Source: JAKLIN01 sp964544395 (GTDB lineage Archaea; Nanobdellota; Nanobdellia; Pacearchaeales; GW2011-AR1). From it: a stretch of 64,000 nt of DNA. This document shows positions 43,107 through 52,054 of this stretch, piece by piece. Below the pieces are notes generated by a model. It was not told the DNA's origin. It ran no database searches and worked only from the letters and a program-made list of their open reading frames with translations. The position numbers and the translations under genes were made by a program. Location: positions 1-64,000 of the forward strand of contig CAZJAO010000001.1 of NCBI GenBank assembly GCA_964544395.1, given 5' to 3'. Numbering within the stretch: the first letter of the stretch is position 1; each line of letters starts with the position of its first letter.

Positions 43107-43739
43107 TTATTTAGAAGGAATTGAGGAAATAAGTGAATTTAATTCACTATAATCTTTTTGAACAAGCTTGTCTCTTTCAGCAGTCAAATTCTCTGTGAGG
43201 GCTTGAATTATAGAATATAAAGAACCAGAAGATAAGTTCTCAATATTTAGGTAATTAATTTCTTTCTCTCCTTTTTTAGATGGAATTCTTACTGAAAAAG
43301 ATAAACCATCAGCACCTTCAGAAACCTTATACTCTATATTGTTTGAATATACTATAGCTCTTCCAGTTCTTGCAATTGTTCCAAAAGGATTATAAAACTC
43401 CATGGTTGCGGGAACTCTCTTAAAAGCATTCACGAAATCATTTGCTTGCTGCTGTAAATAATTCTTAGTCATGTTATCAAAGAAGTTTTGTTGAACAGGA
43501 GTAACCTTGTCTCCTTCATAAACTGAAGCCACTTGTGCATCAGCAGGCCATTCCTTAACAACATCAACTACTCCATCTCTTTTCTTATCCTCAAATTGCA
43601 AAATAGAACCGCTTGGAGTAACTGCAGTGAATTCAGTCCAGTCTCCTTTAGAATTCAATGTAAATGGATTAGACTGAGAAAATGCAGCCGTTGCTGCACC
43701 AGCCAATAAAAGTGTGATAAGAGGTAATATTTTTCCCAT
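43107..43739 (-). CDS. Secreted hypothetical protein, 210 aa
   Basis: A signal peptide (residues 1-22, LLLAGAATAAFS) is followed by a beta-rich body (GDWTEFTAVTPSGSILQFED), a helical middle with QQQANDFVNAF, and a C-terminal helix. No family is recognised. It is likely exported and attached to nothing visible, since there is no second membrane helix. Confidence 0.65.
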   Translation of the reverse strand: MGKILPLITLLLAGAATAAFSQSNPFTLNSKGDWTEFTAVTPSGSILQFEDKKRDGVVDVVKEWPADAQVASVYEGDKVTPVQQNFFDNMTKNYLQQQANDFVNAFKRVPATMEFYNPFGTIARTGRAIVYSNNIEYKVSEGADGLSFSVRIPSKKGEKEINYLNIENLSSGSLYSIIQALTENLTAERDKLVQKDYSELNSLISSIPSK

Positions 43740-43795
43740 ATCCGATTTAAAACAAATCTTCTTTTAAACATATATGGTGCATGAAATATACTTCA

Positions 43796-43869
43796 AGCCT
43801 CAGCTGAGAATCGAACTCAGGACCTCGACATTACCAATGTCGCGCTCTAACCGTCTGAGCTACTGAGGC
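43796..43869 (-). tRNA. tRNA-Thr (GGT)
   Basis: A 74-nt tRNA. Acceptor arms are GCCTCAG/CTGAGGC with discriminator T. The anticodon stem is CGACA/TGTCG with loop TTGGTAA (anticodon GGT). T arm CTGAGTTCGATTCTCAG. No intron and no CCA. Confidence 0.94.
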
Positions 43870-43901
43870 ATCAAGTAGCGAATAAATCGGGTTTTATAAA
43901 A

Positions 43902-43942
43902 TTAAGGGAAAGTCAAGCGAAGAAAACCGCAGGTTGTCTCGC
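43902..43942 (-). repeat. Hairpin element B, copy 2
   Basis: On the minus strand the arms are GCGAGACAACC and GGTTTTCTTCGC around TGC, followed by TTGACTTTCCC. Compared with copies 1 and 3, several paired positions differ on both arms, so the stem is kept. It is joined to a tRNA-5'-like piece (43942-43955) upstream of tRNA-Thr. Confidence 0.65.
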
Positions 43943-43955
43943 TGAGCTACCGAAG
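43942..43955 (-). repeat. Partial tRNA 5'-end-like copy upstream of tRNA-Thr
   Basis: GCTTCGGTAGCTCAGC on the minus strand resembles the tRNA-Thr start GCCTCAGTAGCTCAGA, and no remaining tRNA body follows. It adjoins hairpin element B, the same neighbour seen beside the tRNA-Glu fragment at 36996. Confidence 0.5.
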
Positions 43956-44045
43956 CGCAAACGTTAAAGCTATTTCAGAAAAAGCAGATTAAAAAGTTTC
44001 GTATTATCTATTTTAAAGGAGAGTAAGGAGAAACTTGGTTCTCCT

Positions 44046-44339
44046 CTATCTTTTCTTATTGAATAACTTCAAAAATAAAAATGTTACAAGAGTGATTAAG
44101 AATGCGGCGCTTATGACTCCAAATCCTAGCATGAAGACAAAGAATAAACTTTGATAAACTCCGCTTAGGAAGCTATACAAAACTAAAGAAACAAGGAATA
44201 AAATTACAAAGACAATCAGATTTGTGAAAACAATCTTTATACTTGCCTGATGCTTGCCTCTTGCATATGAAACATTTCTTCTAGCTCTTGAATGAGTTGT
44301 TTTTCTAGAAGTTGTCTTTCTCCCTCTTTTTCTAGCCAT
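44046..44339 (-). CDS. Small two-helix membrane protein with basic N-terminus
   Basis: A 97-residue protein. A strongly basic start (KRGRKTTSRKTTHSRARRN) suggests nucleic-acid or membrane-surface binding. Two hydrophobic helices follow (FTNLIVFVILFLVSLVLYSF, then FVFMLGFGVISAAFLITLVT), with a Lys/Arg end. No family is recognised. Confidence 0.65.
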   Translation of the reverse strand: MARKRGRKTTSRKTTHSRARRNVSYARGKHQASIKIVFTNLIVFVILFLVSLVLYSFLSGVYQSLFFVFMLGFGVISAAFLITLVTFLFLKLFNKKR

Positions 44340-44378
44340 TAATATATATAATAGAAAATAGTATTTAAATCTTACGAA

Positions 44379-44558
44379 TTACTCCGTGTCCGAGAATGAT
44401 TCTTGCTGCAGCATGTTCATCAAATGAAATTCCCGTCGTTCCTCAATGAAATCCAAATCAGATAATGATTTTTTCTCTTCCGCTTCTTTTTTTGCCAATT
44501 TGTCTGCAACTTTCCACATCTCCTCATAGGTTTCAGGAGGAACAATATTATTTGACAT
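44379..44558 (-). CDS. Small acidic protein, 59 aa
   Basis: The ATG at 44558 starts a 59-residue frame with a mostly helical, charged product (TYEEMWKVADKLAKKEAEEK) and no cysteines or membrane segment. Codon use resembles the neighbours. It lies in the same direction as the small membrane protein genes on both sides, with a 20-45 nt gap on each side. Function is unknown. Confidence 0.55.
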   Translation of the reverse strand: MSNNIVPPETYEEMWKVADKLAKKEAEEKKSLSDLDFIEERREFHLMNMLQQESFSDTE

Positions 44559-44603
44559 AATTAATTTATTTCTTCGAACTTTTTATATTTATATGCCCAA
44601 TTA

Positions 44604-44807
44604 TCAACTATTTGGAGTCCAGTTTAATTTCACAGCCTGCCCAGTAACTGTAAGAAGATTATTGTATAACGTGCTTATCCAATCAGAAGAAAGTTGAAAA
44701 AATTTCTGCACATTATCCGGCTTGTACATCGCCAGATTGTTATTACTTATAATTAATAAAACCCCAAAAATCAGAACTATAAAAATAAACAAAAAAGTTC
44801 TTCCCAT
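44604..44807 (-). CDS. Small membrane protein, 67 aa
   Basis: One N-terminal helix (LFIFIVLIFGVLLIISN) is followed by an exposed segment ending VTGQAVKLNWTPNS. The end resembles that of the 106-aa gene just before it (NAINMNWAANTS), suggesting a related pair. The start lies 2 nt from that gene's stop. Confidence 0.6.
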   Translation of the reverse strand: MGRTFLFIFIVLIFGVLLIISNNNLAMYKPDNVQKFFQLSSDWISTLYNNLLTVTGQAVKLNWTPNS

Positions 44808-44808
44808 G

Positions 44809-45129
44809 TTATCCCGAGGAATTAGTGGAGTTTACAGAAGTATTCGCTGCCCAGTTCATGTTAATTGCATTCGTTGTAATTGATTTGAAATTTACAAAAA
44901 CAGAACCCAGCCATGCAAAATAAGTGCCTCCTGCTTGACTTATGCCATTAATAGAAGATAAATCAAGAGGTTTGTTATGAAATACAAATGTAAAGCTAAA
45001 GTAAAGGAAAAGCAATAAACCAATTAAGAAAATTGCAAGAAGCCTGTGTCTAAACCTCTTTAATTCAAGGAATACCCAGATAGCAACAATGAGAACACCA
45101 ATCCCTATTAAGGTTATAGTTAAATCCAT
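44809..45129 (-). CDS. Small two-helix membrane protein, 106 aa
   Basis: Two helices (LTITLIGIGVLIVAIWVFLE and LLAIFLIGLLLFLYFSFTFV) precede an exposed tail (TYFAWLGSVFVNFKSITTNA...MNWAANTS). No family is recognised. It is co-transcribed with the 67-aa membrane protein and is divergent from metG. Confidence 0.6.
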   Translation of the reverse strand: MDLTITLIGIGVLIVAIWVFLELKRFRHRLLAIFLIGLLLFLYFSFTFVFHNKPLDLSSINGISQAGGTYFAWLGSVFVNFKSITTNAINMNWAANTSVNSTNSSG

Positions 45130-45204
45130 AGATAAAATAATGAAGGGTAATATAAAAATATTTCCTTAAGATAAATTTTTATACAATCCTGATTAAGGAT
45201 ATTC

Positions 45205-46647
45205 ATGGAAAAATTCTATGTTACAACGCCAATTTATTATCCGAATGACATACCGCATATTGGGCATGCTTACACAACCATAGCAGCAGATATCGTAGCA
45301 AGATGGAACAAGCTTCTTGGAAAAAAGGTTTTCTTTCTTACAGGAACAGATGAGCATGGAAAAAAGATAGAAACGATTGCAAAAGAGAAAAACAAAACGC
45401 CGCAGGAATTTGTTGATGAACTGGTTCCAAAATTTAAGGAAGCGTGGAAAAAATTAAACATAGATTATGACTATTTCATTAGAACCACAAACCCCGAGCA
45501 TGAAAAAGTTGTAAAAGAAGTTTTGCAAAAAGTTTACGATAAGAGAGATATTTATTTAGGGGAATATGAAGGGCTTTATTGTACTGCCTGCGAAGCTTAT
45601 TACACTGAAAAAGATTTAATAAATAATTGCTGTCCGATTCACAAAAGACCTGTTGAAAAATTGAAAGAACCAAGTTATTTCTTCGGATTAAGCAAATACA
45701 AAGACCGGCTTCTCGAATTCTATAAAAAAAATCCCAATTTCATTTCTCCAGATTATAGAAGAAAAGAAATTATCAATCGTGTTGAGGAAGGATTGCAGGA
45801 TTTGAGCATTTCAAGAACGAGTTTTGATTGGGGAATAAAATTGCCTTTCAACAAACAGCATATAACTTATGTTTGGTTTGATGCCTTGATAAATTATTAT
45901 TCTGCAACAAGAGAAAAAGGAAAAAGCAGCTTCTGGCCCGCTGATTTGCATTTGATAGGAAAAGATATTCTTTGGTTCCATGCAGTTTATTGGCCTGCTA
46001 TGTTGATGTCCGCAGGAATCAAATTGCCAAAGAAAATTTTCGCCCATGGATGGTGGACATTCAATAAAGAAAAAATCTCCAAATCTCGGGGAAAAGTTAT
46101 CAATGTAAATGAATTAATTGAAATTGCAGGCGTTGATTCTGCAAGATATTTCTTGTTCAGGAATACGGCATTTGGTGAAGATGGAGATTTCTCGAAAGAA
46201 GATTTGATTTCAAGGCATAATAATGAGTTAGCAGATAAATTAGGAAATCTCACGAGAAGAGTTGCAGGATTAGCAGAGAAATATGGAATTTCCAAAACAA
46301 AAAATTCATTGCTTAAAGATTTGAAATTAAAAGAAATCAAAAGCAAAATGGAAAATCTTGAATTGGACAAAGTCCTAAATTTAATTTTTGAATTTATAGA
46401 CAAATGCAATGAATATGTCCAACAAAAGAAGCCATGGGAAACATTCAGCACAACTGTCTTGTATGAAGTCGCAGATTCAATTAAAGCAATTGCAATTTTG
46501 CTATGGCCATTCATTCCAGAAACTTCTGAAAAGATAGCAAAGCAATTTGGTTTCAAGATTAAAAAAGGAAGCCTAGAAGAAATAAAGAAACCATTGAAAA
46601 TTGGAAAAATTCAAAAAGGAGAAATACTCTTCAAAAAGATAGAATAA
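45205..46647 (+). CDS. metG: Methionyl-tRNA synthetase, catalytic subunit
   Basis: A 480-residue class I synthetase charging tRNA-Met. It has the HIGH motif (HIGHAYT), the knuckle with zinc-type cysteines CTACEAYYTEKDLINNCCPI, the KMSKS variant KISKSRG and a C-terminal anticodon-binding helical domain. The tRNA-binding EMAP-like domain is not fused; it is the next gene, one base later. A TATA box lies about 25 nt before the ATG. Confidence 0.96.
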   Translation: MEKFYVTTPIYYPNDIPHIGHAYTTIAADIVARWNKLLGKKVFFLTGTDEHGKKIETIAKEKNKTPQEFVDELVPKFKEAWKKLNIDYDYFIRTTNPEHEKVVKEVLQKVYDKRDIYLGEYEGLYCTACEAYYTEKDLINNCCPIHKRPVEKLKEPSYFFGLSKYKDRLLEFYKKNPNFISPDYRRKEIINRVEEGLQDLSISRTSFDWGIKLPFNKQHITYVWFDALINYYSATREKGKSSFWPADLHLIGKDILWFHAVYWPAMLMSAGIKLPKKIFAHGWWTFNKEKISKSRGKVINVNELIEIAGVDSARYFLFRNTAFGEDGDFSKEDLISRHNNELADKLGNLTRRVAGLAEKYGISKTKNSLLKDLKLKEIKSKMENLELDKVLNLIFEFIDKCNEYVQQKKPWETFSTTVLYEVADSIKAIAILLWPFIPETSEKIAKQFGFKIKKGSLEEIKKPLKIGKIQKGEILFKKIE

Positions 46648-46648
46648 A

Positions 46649-46993
46649 ATGACAGAAGGAATAATAGATTTCAGCCACTGGGAAAAAATAGATTTGCGAG
46701 TTGGAAAAATTGTGAAGGTTGAAGATATTGAAGGTGCTGACAAGCTTTACAAATTAACAGTAGATTTGGGAAAAGAAATTGGAAAGAGAACAGTCTGCGC
46801 TGGAATTAAAAGACATTATTCAAAAGAAGATTTGAAGAACAAGAAAATAATTTTATTTGTGAACCTCGCACCAAGAATGTTAAAGGGAATAGAAAGTCAG
46901 GGGATGATTCTTGCAGCAGTTAACAAAGATGAAAGCAAGGTTATTCTCTTAACACCAGAAAAGGATATTGAAGTTGGCAGCAAAGTGAGATAA
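46649..46993 (+). CDS. MetRS beta subunit, EMAPII-like tRNA-binding domain
   Basis: A 114-residue OB-fold protein with the EMAPII/Arc1p/CsaA-like motifs IDLRVGKIVKVEDIEGADKL, KRTVCAGI and APRMLKGIESQGMILAA. It binds tRNA and should dock with the catalytic subunit encoded one base upstream. The start lies inside the same operon and the stop overlaps the next gene (TAATG). Confidence 0.93.
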   Translation: MTEGIIDFSHWEKIDLRVGKIVKVEDIEGADKLYKLTVDLGKEIGKRTVCAGIKRHYSKEDLKNKKIILFVNLAPRMLKGIESQGMILAAVNKDESKVILLTPEKDIEVGSKVR

Positions 46994-47424
46994 TGGTTTC
47001 CAAAAAGCTATTTGATATTACTATTTATGAAACAGATAATTTTGAAGTTAACCAGGATTGGGAAGTCCCAATTCCAGGATTTTTCATCTTATCCCCTAAA
47101 AATAAAATAAAGTCAATAACAGAGTTTACAGATGGCGAATCCCATGAATTAATTGACATTCTTCGCAAAATCCGTAATGCTATGAGGACCGTTCTTAAAA
47201 TTAAAGAAGTCTCTATTTTTCAAGAGGAAAAAACCAAATTCAATTTCCATATTTGGATTCTCCCTCAATATGATTGGATGAAAGAAAATTCATTAAAAGA
47301 AATTCTAAAGTATGCACAAAAAAATATGAAATCATCCAAAAACATGAAAGAGGTTAAAGAGGCGGCTGAGAAAGTCAAAGAATACTTATCTTCTTCTCAA
47401 ATTTCTGAAAACCCGGTCCAATAA
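46993..47424 (+). CDS. HIT-like protein with an altered histidine triad
   Basis: A 143-residue protein resembling HIT-fold nucleotide hydrolases. The order of strands and helices fits, with PIPGFFILSPKNK and, near residue 85, FNFHIWILPQ in place of the family HxHxH triad, where only one histidine remains. The C-terminus is an alpha-helical extension. Catalysis is therefore doubtful; nucleotide binding may persist. The 3' end overlaps the convergent MinD gene by 39 nt. Confidence 0.65.
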   Translation: MVSKKLFDITIYETDNFEVNQDWEVPIPGFFILSPKNKIKSITEFTDGESHELIDILRKIRNAMRTVLKIKEVSIFQEEKTKFNFHIWILPQYDWMKENSLKEILKYAQKNMKSSKNMKEVKEAAEKVKEYLSSSQISENPVQ

Positions 47425-48159
47425 GCTTTCCCTGTCTTTTCGGGAGTCATAATCTATATTCATTATCTTTGCCGCAATTTCTTTGTAAGCGCGTGAAGGC
47501 TTGCTCTTTGGATAAACATTGACGACTGCATCTTTCATGTTAATTGCTCTTTTTACAACCATATCTTCAGGAATCATTCCAAGAATAGGAATTTCAAGCA
47601 TTTCTTTTACTGTTTCTGGTTGCATTTCAATATCGTCTTTTCTTACTCTCGTAACAATTGTTCCCATAACAGGAATTCTCATTTGCTCTGCAAGCTTGAC
47701 AGTCTTTAGTGCATCGGTTATCGCAGCAATCTCAGGATTTGTGACAATAATCAATTCATCAGCCATTTCCATGACAGAAGTTGCTTCACTTCCAAGTCCG
47801 GCTGAACTATCAACAATAACATAATCAGCAATTCTCTTGAAATCATCTTTGAAATCTTTTATTTTGTTCGGCTTTATCTTTCTAAGTTCTCTTACAGATA
47901 AAGAAGAAGGCATAATCTTCATTCCCGATTCATGTTCATAAACAGCCTCATAAGGCTCTGCTTTTCTCAAAAGAACATGATTAAGGTTTATTGGAACTTC
48001 CGGAGAGTTAAGATGTATTCCGATATTTGGAGTAGATAAGTTCCCATCAATAACAAGAACATTTCCGCCAAAATGATTAATTGCGGCACCGAGATTTATT
48101 GCGGTGGTCGTCTTTCCAACTCCCCCCTTACCAGAAGTGATAACAATAAGTCTTTTCAT
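47386..48159 (-). CDS. minD: MinD/ParA-like ATPase
   Basis: A 257-residue deviant Walker ATPase. It has GKGGVGKTTTAINLG, the switch I region DGNLSTPN, VIVDSSAGLGSEA and VTNPEIAAITDALKTVKLAE, ending with a weak amphipathic tail (SLLDRVFRNLRRR). It is probably involved in cell positioning or polarity of membrane complexes, as archaeal MinD proteins are. It shares orientation with the 48234 gene, separated by hairpin element B. Confidence 0.9.
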   Translation of the reverse strand: MKRLIVITSGKGGVGKTTTAINLGAAINHFGGNVLVIDGNLSTPNIGIHLNSPEVPINLNHVLLRKAEPYEAVYEHESGMKIMPSSLSVRELRKIKPNKIKDFKDDFKRIADYVIVDSSAGLGSEATSVMEMADELIIVTNPEIAAITDALKTVKLAEQMRIPVMGTIVTRVRKDDIEMQPETVKEMLEIPILGMIPEDMVVKRAINMKDAVVNVYPKSKPSRAYKEIAAKIMNIDYDSRKDRESLLDRVFRNLRRR

Positions 48160-48189
48160 TTTAAATCCATAAGAACAATTTCACTTTCT

Positions 48190-48229
48190 TGAGGGAAAGT
48201 TAAGCGAAGGAAACCGTAGGTGTCCTCGC
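48190..48229 (-). repeat. Hairpin element B, copy 3
   Basis: On the minus strand the arms GCGAGGACACC and GGTTTCCTTCGC enclose TAC, followed by TTAACTTTCCC. It begins five bases after the stop codon of the 48234 gene and sits in the gap before minD, so it may lie in their shared RNA. Confidence 0.75.
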
Positions 48230-48233
48230 GGTT

Positions 48234-48674
48234 CTACTTACTAAGAAATTGCCTCGTCGTACTTATAAATCTTTCCAGCATGCTAGCATAAATTTTTAAT
48301 TTCTCGAGATTAATATCAACCTCTTCCCCACGATAAATTACTTTAAGAGTAACATTCTTTCTGAATTCGCCGATTCTTTCTTTTCTAAGCTCTTCAAGTT
48401 TTCGCAGCATTTCGTAAACATCAATGACTTCAAGAAAATCTTTATCTTTCTTGAAAAGTTTTTTCACTTCTTCCATTTTTGCTAGAGGGCTTGATGGAAT
48501 CACAGAGATCTTTTTCTTTGTTTTTGCATGAGCAAGAATTTCTTCAATGCTTGTTTCAATCATTCTTCGCCATCTCAGAAGCAGATTAACAATCACATCA
48601 CAGGTTTTTGTATACTTGAGACTAACATAAAGTAGATGATCTGCCCTAATCTTTTCCTGAATTATATCTTCCAT
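48234..48674 (-). CDS. Hypothetical helical protein, 146 aa
   Basis: No family is recognised. It is helical with a basic middle (LLRWRRMIETSIEEILAHAK, AKTKKKIS) and a C-terminal YRGEEVDINLEKLKIYASML. The pattern could suit a cytoskeletal or regulatory partner of the MinD ATPase that follows it, but the link is only by neighbourhood. Confidence 0.6.
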   Translation of the reverse strand: MEDIIQEKIRADHLLYVSLKYTKTCDVIVNLLLRWRRMIETSIEEILAHAKTKKKISVIPSSPLAKMEEVKKLFKKDKDFLEVIDVYEMLRKLEELRKERIGEFRKNVTLKVIYRGEEVDINLEKLKIYASMLERFISTTRQFLSK

Positions 48675-48753
48675 TCCTAAAGAGAACTAAAGTTTAGTAG
48701 TAAAATGGTATTTTTATATTTTCCTATTTTATACTATCAGGTAATGGTAAAAG

Positions 48754-49083
48754 TTAGTTTGATAATTTAAAGATGGCTTCTGCCAAATCGCCGGTCTCAG
48801 CCAGTGCTTCCTGCGCTTCTTTTTCGCTGCATCCAGTTTTTTCCATTATGGTCTTTATATCATCATCGGAGAATTTATCGTCGCTGATTTCCTGGATGTC
48901 TCCTGTAATTTGCAAGCTCTCCTGACCTTGCATCTTCATTTTCATAACAGAAGGATTTTCAATTACCAGTTTTCCCCCATCATTTTTCTCAATTATGACT
49001 CTCGAAGCATCTATTTCTTCCTGGGAAAGCCCCATTTGTTTCATTACTGCTTGCATTTTTTTGGGATCAATATTTGGAAACAT
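48754..49083 (-). CDS. nac: Nascent polypeptide-associated complex alpha homologue
   Basis: A 109-residue archaeal NAC. The ATG at 49083 (MFPNIDPKKM) is chosen over an in-frame GTG at 49098. The NAC domain (IDASRVIIEKNDGGKLVIEN) is followed by a C-terminal UBA domain (FSDDDIKTIMEKTGCSEKEA, EALAETGDLAEAIFKL). It binds nascent chains at the ribosome. It is found in archaea but not bacteria, which supports the domain assignment of the window. Confidence 0.95.
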   Translation of the reverse strand: MFPNIDPKKMQAVMKQMGLSQEEIDASRVIIEKNDGGKLVIENPSVMKMKMQGQESLQITGDIQEISDDKFSDDDIKTIMEKTGCSEKEAQEALAETGDLAEAIFKLSN

Positions 49084-49132
49084 GATAACTGATAACACAA
49101 ATGGTTAAAAAATCTTTTTATTGCTCTTATTT

Positions 49133-49417
49133 ATGAGCCCAATAAGACTAACAGAACACTCTGATGGTAATCTATATTCTGGAATAACAAAAGTAGTAGT
49201 AAAAAGAGCATATGGGGGGGGCGAAATCTCCCTTGATACTTTTTCAGTAAAAGATTTAGAAAGAGCAATTTCAGACAAAACAAAAGAATTCAAGGCAAAT
49301 GCATATGAACCCCTCAAAGCTAATCTTGTGAATTGGAGCGGGGAATATCACGGTCAATTCCGTTTTTATGAAATTGACAAATCTGCTTTAACAAGAAAAA
49401 AACTAGAACTATATTAG
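49133..49417 (+). CDS. Hypothetical protein, 94 aa
   Basis: Start ATG 49133 (MSPIRLTEH). The product is small and mostly beta-forming: SGITKVVVKRAYGGGEISLD, an amphipathic helix DTFSVKDLERAISDKTKEF, then WSGEYHGQFRFYEIDKS. No family is recognised. It is convergent with the Sec61-beta gene. Confidence 0.6.
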   Translation: MSPIRLTEHSDGNLYSGITKVVVKRAYGGGEISLDTFSVKDLERAISDKTKEFKANAYEPLKANLVNWSGEYHGQFRFYEIDKSALTRKKLELY

Positions 49418-49428
49418 CAATTCTATTA

Positions 49429-49590
49429 TTAAATCTTAACAGTCAATCCAAGTACTATTCTAAAACCAACTAAAAGTATCAAAAAGAAAATCACGTGCAT
49501 CGGTTTAAGATTGAACAAGCTGGAATATTCTTCCTTGAATCTTACAAGCCCCCCATAACCAGAAGGTAAATTTATGCTTTCATCTGCCAT
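49429..49590 (-). CDS. secG: Sec61-beta, protein translocase subunit
   Basis: A 53-residue protein with a cytoplasmic N-terminus and one membrane helix. The family segment SGYGGLVRFKEEYSSLFNLK precedes the membrane entry PMHVIFFLILLVGFRIVLGL. This is the usual size and layout for archaeal Sec61-beta, a subunit of the SecYE channel. The gene is too short for standard length cut-offs. Confidence 0.85.
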   Translation of the reverse strand: MADESINLPSGYGGLVRFKEEYSSLFNLKPMHVIFFLILLVGFRIVLGLTVKI

Positions 49591-49667
49591 GATATTACAA
49601 TCTTAAAAGGGTATAAAAAAGTTTTGTATCCGATAAGTTTTATAATATTGAAATTATAGATAAGTGT

Positions 49668-52025
49668 ATGTTTGAATTCAAGAAATCAGAGGAAAAATGG
49701 AAGAAGTTCTGGGAAGATGAAAAAATCTACAGGTTTAATCCAGAAACCAAAAAGGAGATTTATTCTATAGATACACCTCCTCCAACAGTTTCGGGAAGAA
49801 TGCACATTGGACATGCCTGTTCCTATTCACAACAGGATTTTATTGCCAGATACAAGAGAATGCGCGGCTATGATATTTTCTATCCTTTTGGAACAGATGA
49901 CAATGGATTAGCAACAGAAAGAATGATTGAAAAAATCAAAAATGTCAAAGCCAAAGATATGTCCAGAGAGGAGTTCATAAAATTGTGCCTTGAATTTCTC
50001 AAGAAAGAACTTCCAGAATTCATTCAAGATTGGAAAGATATTGGAATAAGCTGCGATTGGAATCTTCGCTATTCAACAATAAATGAACATTCAAGACGAA
50101 TTTCTCAGTGGAGCTTCTTGGACTTGCACAAAAAAGGAAGAATGTATAGAAAAGACGCTCCTGCAATGTGGTGTCCTGAATGCAGAACAGGAGTTGCTCA
50201 AGTGGAAGTTCGTGATAAAGAAATTGATTCACATTTCAATGACATAATTTTCAAAGTTGATGGAAGAGATTTGATAATTTCAACAACACGTCCAGAATTG
50301 CTGCCGGCCTGTGTAGCAATTTTTTATAATCCTGAAGATATTAGATTCAAGAAATATCATGGGAAAAAAGCCCGTGTTCCTCTGTTTGATTTTGAAGTCC
50401 CAATTATGGAAGACAAAAGAGCAGACCCAAAAAAAGGAACGGGTGTTGTTATGTGCTGCACTTTCGGAGACCAGACAGATATGGAATGGCAGAAAGCCTA
50501 CAATCTTCCGATAAAAATTGCCATTGGGAATGATGGAAGAATGACAGAAGTTGCAGGAAAATACAAGAATCTTCCAATAAAAGAAGCACGAAAAAAAATA
50601 ATTGAAGACCTCAAAGAAGCCGGACTTCTTGTTTCTCAAAAACAGATAAAGCATTTTGTTAATGTTCATGAGCGTTGTGGCACTGAAATTGAATTTGTAA
50701 AAAGCAAGCAATGGTTCGTCAAATATCTTGATTTAAAAAAAGATTTGCTGAAATGGGGAAATGAGTTAAAATGGTATCCTAATTTCATGAAAGTAAGGTA
50801 TGATAATTGGGTAAATGGATTGCAATGGGATTGGCTCGTTTCAAACCAAAGATATTTCGGAATCCCGATTCCAGTTTGGTATTGCAAAGAATGTGATGAA
50901 ATAATAATTGCAAAAGAAGGACAATTGCCTGTAAATCCTCTTTCAGACAAGGCTCCCGTAAAACAATGCCCAAAGTGCGGCTCAAAAGAGATTATTCCTG
51001 AAAAAGATGTTCTCAACACATGGTTTACTTCTTCAATGTCACCGCAATTGTCAACCTGGCTCATGCCCGAGAAAGTTCAGAAAAGATTATTCCCGATGGA
51101 CCTTCGTCCCCAAGCTCATGAGATTATCAGTTTCTGGCTTTTCAATACCTTGTTGAAATCAAGATTACACTTCGAAAAGAATCCTTGGAAGAATGCAATG
51201 ATTTCGGGATATGTAACCATGAAAGGCGAGAAAATGTCAAAATCAAAAGGGAATGTAATAAATCCTAGGGATATAATGGAAAAATATGGGAGTGATGCAA
51301 TAAGATACTGGGCGGCATCATCAAAATTAGGAGAGGATTTTGATTACAATGAAAAGGATGTCCTTACTGGAAAGAAATTTGTTACAAAATTGCTGAATGC
51401 ATCAAACTTTGTTTTCATGAATCTAAAAGATTACAAACCAAAAGTCACAGAATTGGTTGAAACAGACAGAATATTTTTGAGCAAGTTAAATGAACTAATC
51501 GAAAACTCAACAAAGAATTTCGACAATTATGAATACAATCGTGTAAAATCTGATCTGGATAATTTTTTCTGGAAAATATTCTGTGATAATTACTTAGAGA
51601 TTGTCAAAGGCAGAATTTACAATGGGAATGAAAAAGAAAAAGCCTCAGCCTGTTTCACTTTGTATCATATTTTGCTTTCACTATCAAAAATGTTTTCTCC
51701 GATTACTCCTTTCATAACAGAAGAAGTTTATCAGGAGCATTTCAAAAAGAATGAAAAGTTCAAGAGTATTCACATTTCTTCGTGGCCTGAAAAATTCAAG
51801 ATTAAAACATCAAAAGATGATGAAATAAAATTGAATTTAATGTTGGAGCTTATCTATCAAGTGCGACAGGAAAAAACAAAGGCAAATAAGCCAATGAATG
51901 CGCCAATAAAACTTGTTGTTGAAGCTCGCAGATTGAAAATAATAAAGGATATGTTAAGCGATTTGAAGAGCGTTACAAATTCTGGCGATATCCAAGAAGG
52001 CGATTTCGAAGTAGCCTTCAATTAG
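49668..52025 (+). CDS. valS: Valyl-tRNA synthetase
   Basis: A 785-residue class I synthetase. It has HIGH (GRMHIGHAC), an editing domain from about 200 to 330, a zinc-type region (YCKECDEII, QCPKCGSKEI), KMSKS (GEKMSKSKGN) and a C-terminal helical anticodon-binding domain. Length suits the archaeal form, which lacks the bacterial C-terminal coiled arm. A TATA-like TTTTATAAT lies upstream. Confidence 0.97.
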   Translation: MFEFKKSEEKWKKFWEDEKIYRFNPETKKEIYSIDTPPPTVSGRMHIGHACSYSQQDFIARYKRMRGYDIFYPFGTDDNGLATERMIEKIKNVKAKDMSREEFIKLCLEFLKKELPEFIQDWKDIGISCDWNLRYSTINEHSRRISQWSFLDLHKKGRMYRKDAPAMWCPECRTGVAQVEVRDKEIDSHFNDIIFKVDGRDLIISTTRPELLPACVAIFYNPEDIRFKKYHGKKARVPLFDFEVPIMEDKRADPKKGTGVVMCCTFGDQTDMEWQKAYNLPIKIAIGNDGRMTEVAGKYKNLPIKEARKKIIEDLKEAGLLVSQKQIKHFVNVHERCGTEIEFVKSKQWFVKYLDLKKDLLKWGNELKWYPNFMKVRYDNWVNGLQWDWLVSNQRYFGIPIPVWYCKECDEIIIAKEGQLPVNPLSDKAPVKQCPKCGSKEIIPEKDVLNTWFTSSMSPQLSTWLMPEKVQKRLFPMDLRPQAHEIISFWLFNTLLKSRLHFEKNPWKNAMISGYVTMKGEKMSKSKGNVINPRDIMEKYGSDAIRYWAASSKLGEDFDYNEKDVLTGKKFVTKLLNASNFVFMNLKDYKPKVTELVETDRIFLSKLNELIENSTKNFDNYEYNRVKSDLDNFFWKIFCDNYLEIVKGRIYNGNEKEKASACFTLYHILLSLSKMFSPITPFITEEVYQEHFKKNEKFKSIHISSWPEKFKIKTSKDDEIKLNLMLELIYQVRQEKTKANKPMNAPIKLVVEARRLKIIKDMLSDLKSVTNSGDIQEGDFEVAFN

Positions 52026-52054
52026 TTTATAAATATTCCAGACATTTTTTTATA

